Below, piece by piece: positions 42,457 to 52,741 of a stretch of DNA of 64,000 nucleotides. The stretch comes from CAYOSF01 sp964406605. GTDB lineage: Bacteria; Chloroflexota; Dehalococcoidia; DSTF01; RBG-16-68-14. The DNA lies in assembly GCA_964406605.1 (NCBI GenBank), contig CAYOSF010000014.1, positions 21,150 through 85,149 on the forward strand, in the 5' to 3' direction. A program made the translations under genes and the position numbers. The number at the start of each line of letters is the position of its first letter. Positions within the stretch are counted from its first letter, which is position 1. The notes under the pieces were generated by a model, which saw nothing but the letters and a program-made list of their open reading frames with translations, made no database searches and was not told the origin of the DNA.

Positions 42457-43701
42457 ATGAACCGGGCTCGGACGATCATGCACGTCGATCTAGATGCCTT
42501 CTTCGTGGCCGTGGAGCAGGCCCGTGACCCGGCGCTCAGGGGCCAGCCGGTAATCGTCGGCGGCGATCCGGACGGGCGGGGAGTGGTCTCGACGGCCTCC
42601 TACGAGGCGCGCGCATTCGGCATCGGTTCAGGCATGGCGCTCGCCACCGCCAGGCGTCTCTGCCCGCATGCCGTGTTTCTACGAGGTGACTTCGGGGCGT
42701 ACCGGCGGGTATCCCAGCGTTTCCACAGCATCCTCCGAGACTACTCGCCGCTGGTGGAATCGGCGGGGCTGGACGAAGCCTTCCTCGACCTCACGGGTTG
42801 CGAGCCCATCATCGAGGCCCAGTGCGGCCCGATACCTCCGGGAACATCCGCGCCGGGAGAATGGGCGCGGGCGGCCGGGGAGTCCATACGCGGCCGCGTG
42901 CGCGATCAGCTATCGCTCACCGCCTCGGTGGGCATCGCGAGCGGCAAATCCCTAGCGAAGATCGCCTCGGACGCGGCAAAGCCGGACGGCCTGCTGGCGG
43001 TGCCTGCGGGGACCGAGGCGACGTTCCTGGCGCCGAGGCCGGTGCGGGACCTGCCGGGCCTGGGGCCGAAGGCGGAGACGGAGTTGACCCGACTGGGCGT
43101 GCGCACGTTGGGCCAGCTTGCGGCCATGCCCGACGACCGGCTGCGGCGCCTCTTCGGCAAGTGGGGGCCGGTGCTGGGTGAGCGAGCCCGCGGACAGGAC
43201 CCAACGCCCGTCGCAGGTGAGCGCGAGGTGGCAAAGTCGGTCAGCCGGGAGGGGACGTTCGCACAGGACATCGATGACGTATCGACGTTGCGGGCATCGC
43301 TGCGCAGCTACGCCGAGCGCATGGGAGCGGACCTGCGGCGTACGGGGCGGCGGGCACGGTGCGTCACACTGAAGCTACGCTACGGTGACTTCAGCACCAT
43401 TACCAGGAGCCGGACGCTCGAGCGCCCCACCCTTGCGGACGAGGAGCTGTACCGGACCGCGGCCGTTCTACTGGACGAAGCTCTCGCCCGGGACGGACGG
43501 GCGGTGCGCCTCATCGGGCTGGGCGCCTCGCAACTCGTGGACGACGCCGTGCAGGTGGGCCTCTTCGACGAGCGCGAGCTTCCCGCCGACGAGCTGCTGC
43601 GCAGCATGGACCGGCTGCGGGCCAAGTACGGCCGCCGCGCCGTCGAAACGGGCCTCACGTTCTTCGAACAACACGGCGGCTCGTCCGATCCGGAACCCTA
43701 G
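42457..43701 (+). CDS. dinB: DNA polymerase IV (Y-family)
   Basis: 414 residues. Catalytic motifs MHVDLDAFFVAVEQ and SAGLDEAFLDLTG give the acidic triad; the helix-hairpin-helix thumb region reads PVRDLPGLGPKAETELTRLG, and the little-finger domain follows from about residue 245. It performs error-prone translesion synthesis. There is no C-terminal beta-clamp peptide that I can be sure of; VQVGLFDERELPADELL is a candidate (QVGLF). The upstream operator suggests induction by DNA damage. Confidence 0.95.
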   Translation: MNRARTIMHVDLDAFFVAVEQARDPALRGQPVIVGGDPDGRGVVSTASYEARAFGIGSGMALATARRLCPHAVFLRGDFGAYRRVSQRFHSILRDYSPLVESAGLDEAFLDLTGCEPIIEAQCGPIPPGTSAPGEWARAAGESIRGRVRDQLSLTASVGIASGKSLAKIASDAAKPDGLLAVPAGTEATFLAPRPVRDLPGLGPKAETELTRLGVRTLGQLAAMPDDRLRRLFGKWGPVLGERARGQDPTPVAGEREVAKSVSREGTFAQDIDDVSTLRASLRSYAERMGADLRRTGRRARCVTLKLRYGDFSTITRSRTLERPTLADEELYRTAAVLLDEALARDGRAVRLIGLGASQLVDDAVQVGLFDERELPADELLRSMDRLRAKYGRRAVETGLTFFEQHGGSSDPEP

Positions 43702-43802
43702 CGGACCGCAGTACTCTCGTGCCAGACGGCGCTGAGCGGCGCTGGCGGCCCGTCCGGTGACTGGCTGATAATGTAGGGGCCGGCAGGTCCGCTAGATGTA
43801 CC

Positions 43803-43994
43803 ATGGCCACACCAGCACTTAAGCCCGGTACGCTCCCTTCGCCGGAGCTGCTGCGTCAGGCACGGCGGTTGGAGACCCGCGCCCGCCGCGGGTCGCTGGC
43901 CTCGGCAAGAGCAGACGTGGTGGAGAATTCCACGGGCGTCTTCTACGTGGCACCCGTCGCCTCGTACTTCCAGGCGCGAGCTGGAAGACGGTGA
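43803..43994 (+). pseudogene. Truncated DUF58 N-terminus (63 residues)
   Basis: The start (LPSPELLRQARRLETRARRG) resembles the beginning of DUF58 proteins of MoxR operons, but the usual GEYHSVFKGRG and the following domain of about 250 residues are missing. The frame stops at 43992-43994 and overlaps the GTG of the next gene by four bases. It is either a remnant left by a deletion or a small gene derived from one. The call rests on one 20-residue resemblance. Confidence 0.45.
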
Positions 43995-44767
43995 TGATGA
44001 GGCGGGCATCTCTGGTGACGGTCGCGGTCGTGGCGAGCATCGTCGCGCTGACCTCGCCGGCCCGGACGCAGGCGACGTTCGATGCAACGCTGGAGCCCGC
44101 GCGAGCGACCGCAGGCGACCACCTCACTCTGACCATCACTGCCCATCGTTCGTCCGAAGCGCGTCTGGAGGTGCCAAGCTCCCCGGATGAGCCCGAGCCG
44201 CTGAACCCAGCCGAACCACGTGATCTCAAGGAGCCTCTACAGGCCTCGTTAGGTGGAGTGCCCTCCTGGGTCTTGGGGGCGCTGTTCATGGCGGGGTTCG
44301 TGTGCGTCAGTGTCCTCACGATCGTGTTCGCCCGAGTGCCGGCGCGAGGGTCGCCGCCGCCGTTCCAGTCCCCCGCAGCACCCAATGAACCGCCTGACGA
44401 GGTTGCCAGACGAGAGTTGGACGCCATCGCCGCCTCCGGCCATCTCGACCGGGGAGAACTCGCCGAGTACTACCAGCGCATGGCGGCCTGCCTTCGCCAG
44501 TATCTTGCGGATCGGTTCGACGTGCCGGCTGTCGCCATGATGCCGCAGGAACTGCAATCCGGGCTGGAAGCGCTCGACATCGATCAATTGCCGATCCGGT
44601 TGGCCGTCAACATCCTCCAGCAGAGCCAGGCCGTGCAATTCGAGGGCCACGAACCGACGCGCGATCGGGCGGAATCCGACCTGTCCGCAGCGCACGAGAT
44701 CGTTAGGCTTACGGGCCGGCTCGAGCCGTCCGAGCGAGCCGGCAACCAAGCGCGGACGCGGCCATGA
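43991..44767 (+). CDS. Short BatD/DUF4381-like membrane protein
   Basis: 258 residues from GTG 43991, directly followed by ATG ATG. A signal peptide (LVTVAVVASIVALTSPA) leads into a beginning of a BatD-like beta domain (ATFDATLEPARATAGDHLTL) that breaks off after about 30 residues. A membrane helix (VLGALFMAGFVCVSVLTIVF) and a DUF4381-like helical domain (ELAEYYQRMAACLRQYLADR) make up the rest. Full BatD proteins have several Ig-like domains before the helix, so this looks internally shortened. Such proteins accompany MoxR/DUF58/vWA genes; here only a DUF58 fragment precedes it, while a complete moxR-DUF58 operon is 5-9 kb away. Confidence 0.6.
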   Translation: MMMRRASLVTVAVVASIVALTSPARTQATFDATLEPARATAGDHLTLTITAHRSSEARLEVPSSPDEPEPLNPAEPRDLKEPLQASLGGVPSWVLGALFMAGFVCVSVLTIVFARVPARGSPPPFQSPAAPNEPPDEVARRELDAIAASGHLDRGELAEYYQRMAACLRQYLADRFDVPAVAMMPQELQSGLEALDIDQLPIRLAVNILQQSQAVQFEGHEPTRDRAESDLSAAHEIVRLTGRLEPSERAGNQARTRP

Positions 44768-44887
44768 GCATGCACCAATGGCAGCGGCGCTGGCCGAGGT
44801 TAGAGAGGAGCTGAACCGCCGACTACAGATCAGCCAGGCCGGCGCGGGGTCAGACCAGCCAGAGAGGCCGGATTACTGAGGCAAGAG

Positions 44888-45124
44888 ATGGCAGAGGATT
44901 GGGTTGTTGTGCAGGTGGCACCTGACCATCTCACTGCGGAGATGCGGGTAGCGTTCCTGCGACAGCAAGGCGTACCGGCGAGGATCAAGGCTTCGGACGC
45001 GGTCTCGTTCCTGGGGACATCCCCCTTCGGCTGCAGAGTGCTGGTGCCGAGGGACCGGCTGGACGAAGCGGAGGCCCTCCTGGCGGACGAGTTTGGAGAC
45101 GAGGAGCCGCCGGAGCCGGCGTGA
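44888..45124 (+). CDS. DUF2007 small protein
   Basis: 78 residues. The pattern VAPDHLTAEMRVAFLRQQGV followed by GCRVLVPRDRLDEAEALLAD is that of the DUF2007 'putative signal transducing' family, a single ferredoxin-like fold of unknown role. The ribosome site GAGGCAAG is acceptable. It is transcribed rightward ahead of the ABC exporter genes, with a 120-base gap. Confidence 0.8.
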   Translation: MAEDWVVVQVAPDHLTAEMRVAFLRQQGVPARIKASDAVSFLGTSPFGCRVLVPRDRLDEAEALLADEFGDEEPPEPA

Positions 45125-45244
45125 GGAAGATCGGGCGGTTGACCCTATCCGGGTCGGCGGCTAGCATACCGTTCAACGCGTCCAGCGCCGACCCAACGAC
45201 GACCGCGCTGAATCGGAGAGCGCCGGAAGGAATGGGAGCGTATC

Positions 45245-46439
45245 GTGCTCGACCTGGCCTGGAAGAACATGTGGCAGCGCAAGCTGCGCACGACCCTCAC
45301 TCTGCTGGGCATCGCGGTGGGCCTGGAGCTGGTGATCCTGATGACGGCCATCCTCGATTTCACGGAGCGGAGCATGGACGCCGAACTGGCCAAGTACGCC
45401 GGCGCGGGGCAGATGTTCGTGACGTCGCAGACGCTCGAGGGATCCACCGGGCAGGAGTTCCCTCCCATCAATAGCACCCTTAGCGAGGAGATCGCGGACA
45501 GGATCGTCGCCGAGCTTGGGGGCCGGGTCGACGCATCCAAGACGACGCCGGTACTGTTCCGGGAGCTGGCCGGGTCGCCGTATCCGAACGCGCCGTCGGA
45601 GGCACTGGCGGTCGGTGTGCACTACGACAAGATACGGGCGTATATCGGCGATGAGGCAGAGATCGATCCCGACGGCTATCCGGAAGGCGATCCGCGGCTG
45701 GAGGAAGGAGTCCTCGAGTTCTCCGGCCCCGAGGCGGAGGAGGTGATCCTGGGCGACATGGCAGCGGGCGTCTTCGATGACGCCATGGTGGGCAGCGAGA
45801 TCACTGTGGCGGGCCAGTCGTTGCTCGTGGTGGGCCGTATCCAGGGGAAGGACCTGTTCGATCGGGTGGCCTCCAACCCCGTTCTGATGCCCCTCAAGAC
45901 TGCCCAGGAGATCTTCCAGCAACCCGCTTCTGTGTCCGCGCTGCTGATCACCGCGCCCGAGCCTCAGGCGGTCTCTCAGCTCGCGGAGACGATCAGGCGG
46001 CAGGAGCCGGACCTGGCCGTCGTCACCGAAGCGGAGATTGCGCAGAGCCTGAGCGATGCTCTTGCCGGCGAGCGCACGTTCTTCAGGACCATCAACTGGA
46101 CGGTCTACATCGTAGCCGCGATAGTCGTGGCCATCGTGATGGTGATGGCCGTATCCGAGCGAACGAGAGAGATCGGGACCCTGCGGGCGATCGGCTCCAG
46201 CCGGGCGCTCGTCCTGGCCACCATCGTTGTCGAGGCGGCCTTCATCGGCCTGCTCGGTGGCCTGGTCTCCATCCCGGTGGCCTTCGTGCTGGACATCCTT
46301 GTCGGCTTCGGCCTGAGAGAGGTGGTCGAGGTCGCGAGCCTGGTGCGGGTGATACTCCTGGTCACAGCACTCTCGGGGGTGGCGGCGCTGCTACCGGCCT
46401 GGCGCGCCACCAGGATCAGCCCTGTCGAGGCACTCCGCT

Positions 46440-46447
<8 letters not shown>
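45245..46447 (+). CDS. MacB/FtsX-type ABC transporter permease
   Basis: 400 residues from GTG 45245. One N-terminal helix (LTLLGIAVGLELVILMTAIL), a periplasmic or extracellular domain of about 230 residues, then three C-terminal helices (YIVAAIVVAIVMVMAV, VEAAFIGLLGGLVSIPVAF, VILLVTALSGVAALLPAW), the four-helix FtsX layout. ERTREIGTLRAIGSS and ATRISPVEALRYE are signature segments. It pairs with the ATPase gene that overlaps its end by 8 bases. It probably exports a peptide, lipid or drug, or moves lipoproteins. Confidence 0.92.
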
Positions 46448-47153
<706 letters not shown>

Positions 47154-47221
47154 CCACGAAGGTGTAAGCACAGTTCCCGAGCGGCCCTTACCCGTGCCGT
47201 CCAGATGCCGGTCTACGGCGC

Positions 47222-47656
47222 CTACTCGCCTGCGATGTATCCCCGGTGGGCCCGGTAGTGCTGCGCACCGTCGGCGCGACCGATCGCCTCGACCTCCGCG
47301 TCCCAGCGGTCGGGTGGGACAGCCTCGATGGCATCGATCCGATGCTCGAACGCCGCCCGGGCCCGCTGCCGCGCTTCGGCAAGGCTGAGGGCGCTGTCCT
47401 CCTGCTGCCAGCGGGCGTTGACCTCGTCGTCGGTGCCCTCAAGCCTGGGATGCGAGCGGCCGGCAAGGTGTGCCCCGAGGCGCGCGGTCGAATGCTCGAT
47501 CCAGCGCGCAAGGTGGGCATAGACGTCGCGGCTGGTCCAGTCCGGCGAGTTCGGGTCATGGAGCGAGCCCTCCGGGTGCGCCTCGAGGACGGCGACGAGC
47601 GCCTCCCACTCGGCACGATCCTCGCGGAGCATCTCCGCGACCGCCTCGGCGTCCAT
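47222..47656 (-). CDS. DinB-like four-helix protein (ClbS/DfsB or maleylpyruvate-isomerase-like)
   Basis: 144 residues. WTSRDVYAHLARWIEHSTARL supplies the His-containing helix of the DinB-like metal-binding four-helix bundle superfamily, and YRAHRGYIAG near the end gives a second His. The family includes thiol-dependent transferases (bacillithiol or mycothiol) and the colibactin-resistance protein ClbS. It lies 18 bases downstream of ogt, so it may act in damage tolerance, but no function is shown. Confidence 0.7.
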   Translation of the reverse strand: MDAEAVAEMLREDRAEWEALVAVLEAHPEGSLHDPNSPDWTSRDVYAHLARWIEHSTARLGAHLAGRSHPRLEGTDDEVNARWQQEDSALSLAEARQRARAAFEHRIDAIEAVPPDRWDAEVEAIGRADGAQHYRAHRGYIAGE

Positions 47657-47674
47657 CAGCTCGCCACCAACGCG

Positions 47675-48166
47675 CTAGACGGCGACGCCTTCCTGGCGCA
47701 GCAGCTTCCTCTTCATCGGCAGGCCGCCGCCGAAACCGCCCAGCCCGCCGTCCGAGCCCACGACGCGATGGCAGGGGATGAGGAGCGGGATCGGGTTAGA
47801 GCCGACAGCCTGCCCGACGGCGCGGGCGGCGCCTGGCCGCCCCACCCGACGCGCCAGCTCGCCGTACGGGATGGTGCTGCCGTGCGGTATCGAGAGCATC
47901 GCCTTCCACACCGAGCGCTGGAACGGCGTACCGCCGATCAGCCGCACGGCGCCCGTGGCTTCGACGTTCTCTCCCCTGGCCGCCCGCTGGACGAGGTCGA
48001 CGAGCGGCGCGGCCTTGGCCTCGTCCGCGGGTTCGAATGCGCCGGCACGGGCCAGCTCCTCGCGTACCGCCTTCCGGGTTCCCGGTAGCGTAAGCGCGCA
48101 GATCTTGCCGCCCTCGATGCCGATGCCGGCCCAACCCAACTTGGTCTGGCACAGTACGTACTTCAT
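47675..48166 (-). CDS. ogt: Methylated-DNA--protein-cysteine methyltransferase
   Basis: 163 residues; ATG after AGGGGG. It has the active-site motif IPCHRVVGSDG, the helix GGTPFQRSVWKAMLSIPHGS and the arginine-finger region YGELARRVGRPGAARAVGQA. It removes alkyl groups from O6-guanine by transfer to its own Cys. The C-terminus (GFGGGLPMKRKLLRQEG) is the usual family end. It leads a two-gene unit with the DinB-like protein. Confidence 0.95.
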   Translation of the reverse strand: MKYVLCQTKLGWAGIGIEGGKICALTLPGTRKAVREELARAGAFEPADEAKAAPLVDLVQRAARGENVEATGAVRLIGGTPFQRSVWKAMLSIPHGSTIPYGELARRVGRPGAARAVGQAVGSNPIPLLIPCHRVVGSDGGLGGFGGGLPMKRKLLRQEGVAV

Positions 48167-48257
48167 GGTGATCCCCCTCTCCTCAGCTTCGACACTGTCC
48201 TGCAGGCTCCCCTAGCCGCTGAACAAGGCGCCCATCACGGTAACGCGGCCGCAGTGC

Positions 48258-49088
48258 TCACTCAGTGAGCTTGTCCACAAACGATTCGAGGTCCAGCTCC
48301 GTCTCGCGCGTCTGGCCGCCGAGCTCCATGAACTTCGCCATCCGGGCTCGCGCAGCCGGCGTCGCTACCGACTGATTGAAGAGATGCGCCTCTTCCAGCA
48401 AGCCCTCCATCGTGGGCAGCTCGGCGGCGTTCACGGCAGCCTTCGCCAGCCGAATCGCGTCGGCCGGGAAGGAGGCGATTCGGTACGCCAGGCGCTCGAC
48501 GAAGGGACCCAGCTCATCGGGCGGAAGGGCGCGGTTGATGTAGCCGTAGCGCTCGGCCAGCTCGGCCGGAATGTCCTCGCAGCCGAGCACGACCTCCAGC
48601 GCGCGCCCCCGGCCCACCAGCCTGGGCAGGCGCTGCGTTCCGCTGCCGCCGGGGATGATACCAACCCCCACTTCCGGCTGGGCCAAGACAGCCCGGCCGA
48701 TAGCGCCGAAACGCATGTCCAGCGAGAGGACGAACTCGCTGCCGCCGCCGCGCGCCCTTCCCTCCAACTTGGCGATGCTCACCTTGGGCATCGTGCGGAA
48801 CCGGTCCACCATCGCGTGAAAGAAGCCAAGGGTCTCTGCTTTCGGCGGCACGTCCGCCGGGAGTTGCTGGATCAAGGTCACGTCCGCGTGGGCGATGAAG
48901 AACTCAGGATCGGCGCTCTGGAACACGACGACGCGCACGCCATCGTCGGCCTCGATCTCCAGCCCCACTCGGTTGATGTCGGCCATCAGCGGTCCGTCGA
49001 ACAGGTTGACCGGCGGGTGGTCTATCGTGGCGAACGCCACGCCGCGATCGACGCGGATCTTCAGGCAATCGTATCCTTCGTATGCCAT
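48258..49088 (-). CDS. Enoyl-CoA hydratase/isomerase family protein
   Basis: 276 residues; ATG after GGGGAGG. Crotonase-fold features: the first oxyanion-hole loop (FFIAHADV), the second (LEGRARGGGSEFVLSLD), and PEVGVGIIPGGSGTQRLPRL with one catalytic-position Glu. The exact reaction is open. It is transcribed alone under a candidate promoter at 49130-49159, with no other fatty-acid gene nearby. Confidence 0.88.
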   Translation of the reverse strand: MAYEGYDCLKIRVDRGVAFATIDHPPVNLFDGPLMADINRVGLEIEADDGVRVVVFQSADPEFFIAHADVTLIQQLPADVPPKAETLGFFHAMVDRFRTMPKVSIAKLEGRARGGGSEFVLSLDMRFGAIGRAVLAQPEVGVGIIPGGSGTQRLPRLVGRGRALEVVLGCEDIPAELAERYGYINRALPPDELGPFVERLAYRIASFPADAIRLAKAAVNAAELPTMEGLLEEAHLFNQSVATPAARARMAKFMELGGQTRETELDLESFVDKLTE

Positions 49089-49129
49089 GCGAGGTCCTCC
49101 CCAGTTCTCGTGTGGGATTACTGACTGAT

Positions 49130-49159
49130 ACGATAGAACATACGTGCCACGACGGTCAA
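49130..49159 (-). promoter_or_regulatory. Candidate promoter of the enoyl-CoA hydratase gene
   Basis: Minus strand: TTGACC (49159-49154), 18 bases, TATCGT (49135-49130), about 40 bases before the ATG. Confidence 0.4.
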
Positions 49160-49165
49160 GCCGCC

Positions 49166-51463
49166 CTAGCGCAGCCGCAGCAAACGACGCATCAGACCGG
49201 CGCGCACCGAACGCCAGGCACCCTCCAGACGCTCACGTTCAGCCTGGTCCGGCTGTTGCCGGCCGAACCGGTAGCGCACGTACGCGTCGGCAAGTAGCTC
49301 GACTTCGTCCACGCCGGTCACGCGCTCCCGCAGATCATGGGCGTACTCTCTCGGTGTTTGCATCGGGAGAGGCGGCAGCCGGGCCCAGGAGGCGAGGCGC
49401 ACCGTCTGCCCCCAGAGCTTGGCCGGCGGCTCCAATCCGCCGAGTCCGCGGACCCAAGCCAAGCGCATGGCGCCAGCAGAAGAGGCAACGAGGAGGCTCA
49501 GGCCACCGATGATGCCGGTCAGAACCCACAGATTGCGGCCGCCGGAGGCCTCGGGCTCCGCAGCTTCGAATGCCGGGCCGCCCTCCTCCGGGTTAAGCTT
49601 GAACAGGTCCTCGAAGCGGAGGTCTCCCGCCGGAGCTTCGGGCCCGGTAGATTCCGACGGAACGAGCGGCTCGGCCCCGGGCCGCACGATGACCGGCAGG
49701 ACCGGGGTCGGGTTGAACTCAACCCAGCCGAGGCCCGGGAAGTAGACTTCCGGCCAGGCGAAAGCGCTCCGCTCCGTCACCCGGTAGCGGTCGGTGCCTG
49801 GGTCTCGCTCGCTGCCGTGCAGCACGTAGCCTACGGCCAGCCGGGACGGGATGCCGACGGCACGGAGCATCACCACCATCGCCGAGGCATGGTAGTCGAA
49901 GTAGCCACGCTGCGCCTCGAAGAGGAAGAACTCCATCGTGTCGCGACCCTGCGGGATCTCCGGCACCGTCAGGTCGAAGGGGATCTCGCGGAGGTAGGAC
50001 TCGATCGCCTCCGCCTGGTCGTAGGCCGTTGGCTCGAATCGAGTGACCTCCAGAGCGAGTTCGGTCACGGATTCGGGAAAGTCGTCGGGCAACTGGAGGT
50101 AGCGGTCCAGTACCCAGCTCGGGTAGTCGGTGCCCGCGGCGCGGAGCCCTTCCTCGGACGCAACTGAGATGCTGCCGACAGACTCATACGCGGCTTCTCG
50201 CCCAAGACTGCCCTCGGCCTCGATACCGGTCACGTCCGTCACCACCCCCGACCACTCGAACTGCGCGGGACGATCGACCCGGCGCGGCTGGCCCACGCTG
50301 AAGATCGTAGCGCCGGCCCGCCCGGTGGAGACGATGTCCACGGTGATCGCCTCTCGTTGCTCCAACAGCTCGTCCACGCCGGTGATCTCGTAGCTTTCCA
50401 GCGAGCTCTGCTGTGATTCACTTTGCCTCCAACCCGTCGAGGTGTAGATGTCGTACGTCCGCCCACGAAGGTAGCGCGGCTGGTCGAGGGGCTCCGCCGT
50501 CACGTCCAGCACCTGGGTGTCCGGCAGTTCGATGCTGCCGAGGAATGGGAGGAAATCATCGAAGTGATGGATGTTCACGCCCTTCTTCACGTCGACGGCC
50601 ACGAAGAGCCGGCTCAGCCCCTCCACTCGCTCGGTCACGGGCGCCGTGGCGCGGCGCCAGACCGACTCCAACGCGCCGGCCTCGTTGGCCTGCGGCAAGC
50701 GCCAGGCAACAGCAATCAGCACAACTGCCAGCCAGAACGTCACGTGCAGGACGGACACGCTGAGGAATGTCGGATACGGAGTGTCTTCGTCTCGCCAACG
50801 TTTCGACCGCTCCATCACATGCAGGCGCGCCACCAGCAGCACCGCTCCGACCAAGAACACGATGAACGCGAAGCTGAACTGCCCCGGCAGATAGCTGATG
50901 TTCATGAGCAGGATCCAGCCGCCGGGGATCAGCGCCAGCCATACGTTGCGCCAGCGGAAGACAGCCCAAGACGAAACGTACGCGGCCAGCCAGCTCAGAG
51001 CGACCACGAGAACGATGAAAGGAAGGTTATCGCTGCTGATGCCGCCGGTGAACGCCGCGTGGAACCAGTCTCCCATGCGCTCCTCCAGCGCGTCGAACCG
51101 GGCCCACGGGCTCGGTCCCGGCACGACGGCGAGGATCTGGCCCAGGACGGCGGCCGCACCAACGGGAAACGCGAGCAGGTGGATGAGGCCCTCCGGCCAG
51201 CGCACTCGGGCGAGCACGACCCCCATGAGCAGCCCGAGAAATGCGATCGGGTGGAGCGACGGCATGTCGTCGACCCAATCCGCGCCGTTGACAGACTCGA
51301 TCACGGCGAGGAAGACAACGCCCATCAACGCAAAGGTGAGCAGATCCTCCCACCAAAGGAACCGACGCCAGCCCTGGGGTTCCTTGGGAATGTCCGGCGC
51401 CAGCACCAGCCCGCCCTGGCCGCGCCGGGGGGCGAATATCTCGTTCCAGCTCGCCTGCCTCAC
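49166..51463 (-). CDS. TgpA-type membrane protein with a degenerate transglutaminase-like domain
   Basis: 765 residues. The N-terminal 255 residues hold about seven membrane helices (DUF3488-like), then an external region, a transglutaminase-like domain (about 485-590), one more helix (VLTGIIGGLSLLVASSAGAM) and a cytoplasmic DUF4129-like tail. The fold motifs RGYFDYHASAMVVMLRAVGI and AWPEVYFPGLGWVEF are well kept, but the catalytic Cys is Phe522, the His is Phe568 and the Asp/Glu position is Asn584. The protein is therefore probably inactive as an enzyme. It overlaps the DUF58 gene by four bases and is third in a moxR-DUF58-tgpA operon. Confidence 0.88.
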   Translation of the reverse strand: MRQASWNEIFAPRRGQGGLVLAPDIPKEPQGWRRFLWWEDLLTFALMGVVFLAVIESVNGADWVDDMPSLHPIAFLGLLMGVVLARVRWPEGLIHLLAFPVGAAAVLGQILAVVPGPSPWARFDALEERMGDWFHAAFTGGISSDNLPFIVLVVALSWLAAYVSSWAVFRWRNVWLALIPGGWILLMNISYLPGQFSFAFIVFLVGAVLLVARLHVMERSKRWRDEDTPYPTFLSVSVLHVTFWLAVVLIAVAWRLPQANEAGALESVWRRATAPVTERVEGLSRLFVAVDVKKGVNIHHFDDFLPFLGSIELPDTQVLDVTAEPLDQPRYLRGRTYDIYTSTGWRQSESQQSSLESYEITGVDELLEQREAITVDIVSTGRAGATIFSVGQPRRVDRPAQFEWSGVVTDVTGIEAEGSLGREAAYESVGSISVASEEGLRAAGTDYPSWVLDRYLQLPDDFPESVTELALEVTRFEPTAYDQAEAIESYLREIPFDLTVPEIPQGRDTMEFFLFEAQRGYFDYHASAMVVMLRAVGIPSRLAVGYVLHGSERDPGTDRYRVTERSAFAWPEVYFPGLGWVEFNPTPVLPVIVRPGAEPLVPSESTGPEAPAGDLRFEDLFKLNPEEGGPAFEAAEPEASGGRNLWVLTGIIGGLSLLVASSAGAMRLAWVRGLGGLEPPAKLWGQTVRLASWARLPPLPMQTPREYAHDLRERVTGVDEVELLADAYVRYRFGRQQPDQAERERLEGAWRSVRAGLMRRLLRLR

Positions 51464-52722
51464 GTGCGACCCTCCACCTTTCGCGTCGCTTCGACACCGG
51501 AGCCGAGGGTTCGAGCCAAATCATCCGTGCTCTTGACCAGGTAGGTGAAGACATCGGCCGCCGCCAGGGCGCCGAAGACGAAGAGAGCGCTGGTGGGACC
51601 ACCGTAGCTTTGCGGCTCCAACAGAACGGCAGCCAGCTTCACGCCTCGACCGGCAAGCATCTGCAGGCTCACCACCCACGACTCGTCCGTCGAGGGGGTG
51701 ACCACGACTACCGTGGTGTGGCGGCCGAAGCGCGGGCCCTCGTGATTGAGCAGGTCTGCCAGAGAGACATCGCCTTCGGCGCGGCCCAGCGCGAGCGCCT
51801 CCAAGATGCGAGTGTATTGGGAAAGACCACGGTCCGGCTCCTCCACGTGAAACCGCCGCCCGTAGGAGAGGAAGCCCACGCTGCGGTTGGCGAGGAGGAA
51901 GAAGCGGGCGATGGAAGCGGCGATGCGAACGGCGTGCTCCTCGGTGCCTTCGTCGCCCTCCCCCGCCTGGACGTCCCGGTGCATGTCCAGCACCACCCAG
52001 ATGTCGCTGGCGGGGTCCAGCTCGAACAGCTTGACCATCAGCTCTCCCGTGCGGGCGGTGCTGCGCCAGTGAAAGCGGTTGAGGCTGTCGCCTGGTTCGT
52101 ACTCGCGCACGCCGGACGCGTTCGGCGTGATGTAGTGAGTGGGGCGGCGGAATCGACCTTCCCCGGGCAGGAGAGCCGACGGCACAGCGAAGTTGGGCAG
52201 TTCCACCGCACGGGGATAGACAAGAACGTGCTTCGGCTCGCCGTAGGTGCGCGTCCGTCGAAAGAGCCCAAACAGGTCGCCCGTTGTCACTTGAACGGGC
52301 CCGACGGTGTAGAGACCACGCCGGGTGCAGCGGGTGACGGTCCGCCAGGTCCGGCGGGCGCGCGGCCCAAGGCTGATCACCCGCCTAGGCATATGGCCCG
52401 GCAGGTCCGACGAATCCTCGACTTCCAGCCAGAGCTTGGTAAACCAGCCTGTGTTCACAACCGTGATCCGCTCCTCGAAATCGTTCCCCTCCTGGAGTCG
52501 GTCCGTCGGTCGCACCACGCTGACCTCCAGGCCGCCCAGGTTCAGCCGCGACCACAGGTACGCAACGGGAATCGCCACCAGGATGACGTTGGCGAGGCGA
52601 GACATGAGCCAGAAGCCCGTGCTGAAGGCAACGACCATGGCGACAACGAAGAGAACGACCAGTACCGCCAGCGATCGGTACCGCACGAGGAGCAGGCGGA
52701 AGAGCCGGCGAAGCGCGCGCAT
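51460..52722 (-). CDS. DUF58 protein of the MoxR operon
   Basis: 420 residues. Two N-terminal helices (LAVLVVLFVVAMVVAFSTGF, LANVILVAIPVAYLW), then a beta-rich region and the DUF58 hallmark VREYEPGDSLNRFHWRSTAR, followed by a vWA-like fold (IWVVLDMHRDV). DUF58 proteins work with MoxR ATPases, probably in assembling or activating cell-surface complexes. It is 19 bases after moxR and overlaps tgpA by four bases. Confidence 0.9.
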   Translation of the reverse strand: MRALRRLFRLLLVRYRSLAVLVVLFVVAMVVAFSTGFWLMSRLANVILVAIPVAYLWSRLNLGGLEVSVVRPTDRLQEGNDFEERITVVNTGWFTKLWLEVEDSSDLPGHMPRRVISLGPRARRTWRTVTRCTRRGLYTVGPVQVTTGDLFGLFRRTRTYGEPKHVLVYPRAVELPNFAVPSALLPGEGRFRRPTHYITPNASGVREYEPGDSLNRFHWRSTARTGELMVKLFELDPASDIWVVLDMHRDVQAGEGDEGTEEHAVRIAASIARFFLLANRSVGFLSYGRRFHVEEPDRGLSQYTRILEALALGRAEGDVSLADLLNHEGPRFGRHTTVVVVTPSTDESWVVSLQMLAGRGVKLAAVLLEPQSYGGPTSALFVFGALAAADVFTYLVKSTDDLARTLGSGVEATRKVEGRT

Positions 52723-52741
52723 CAGCCTTTCGTGCCTGAAC

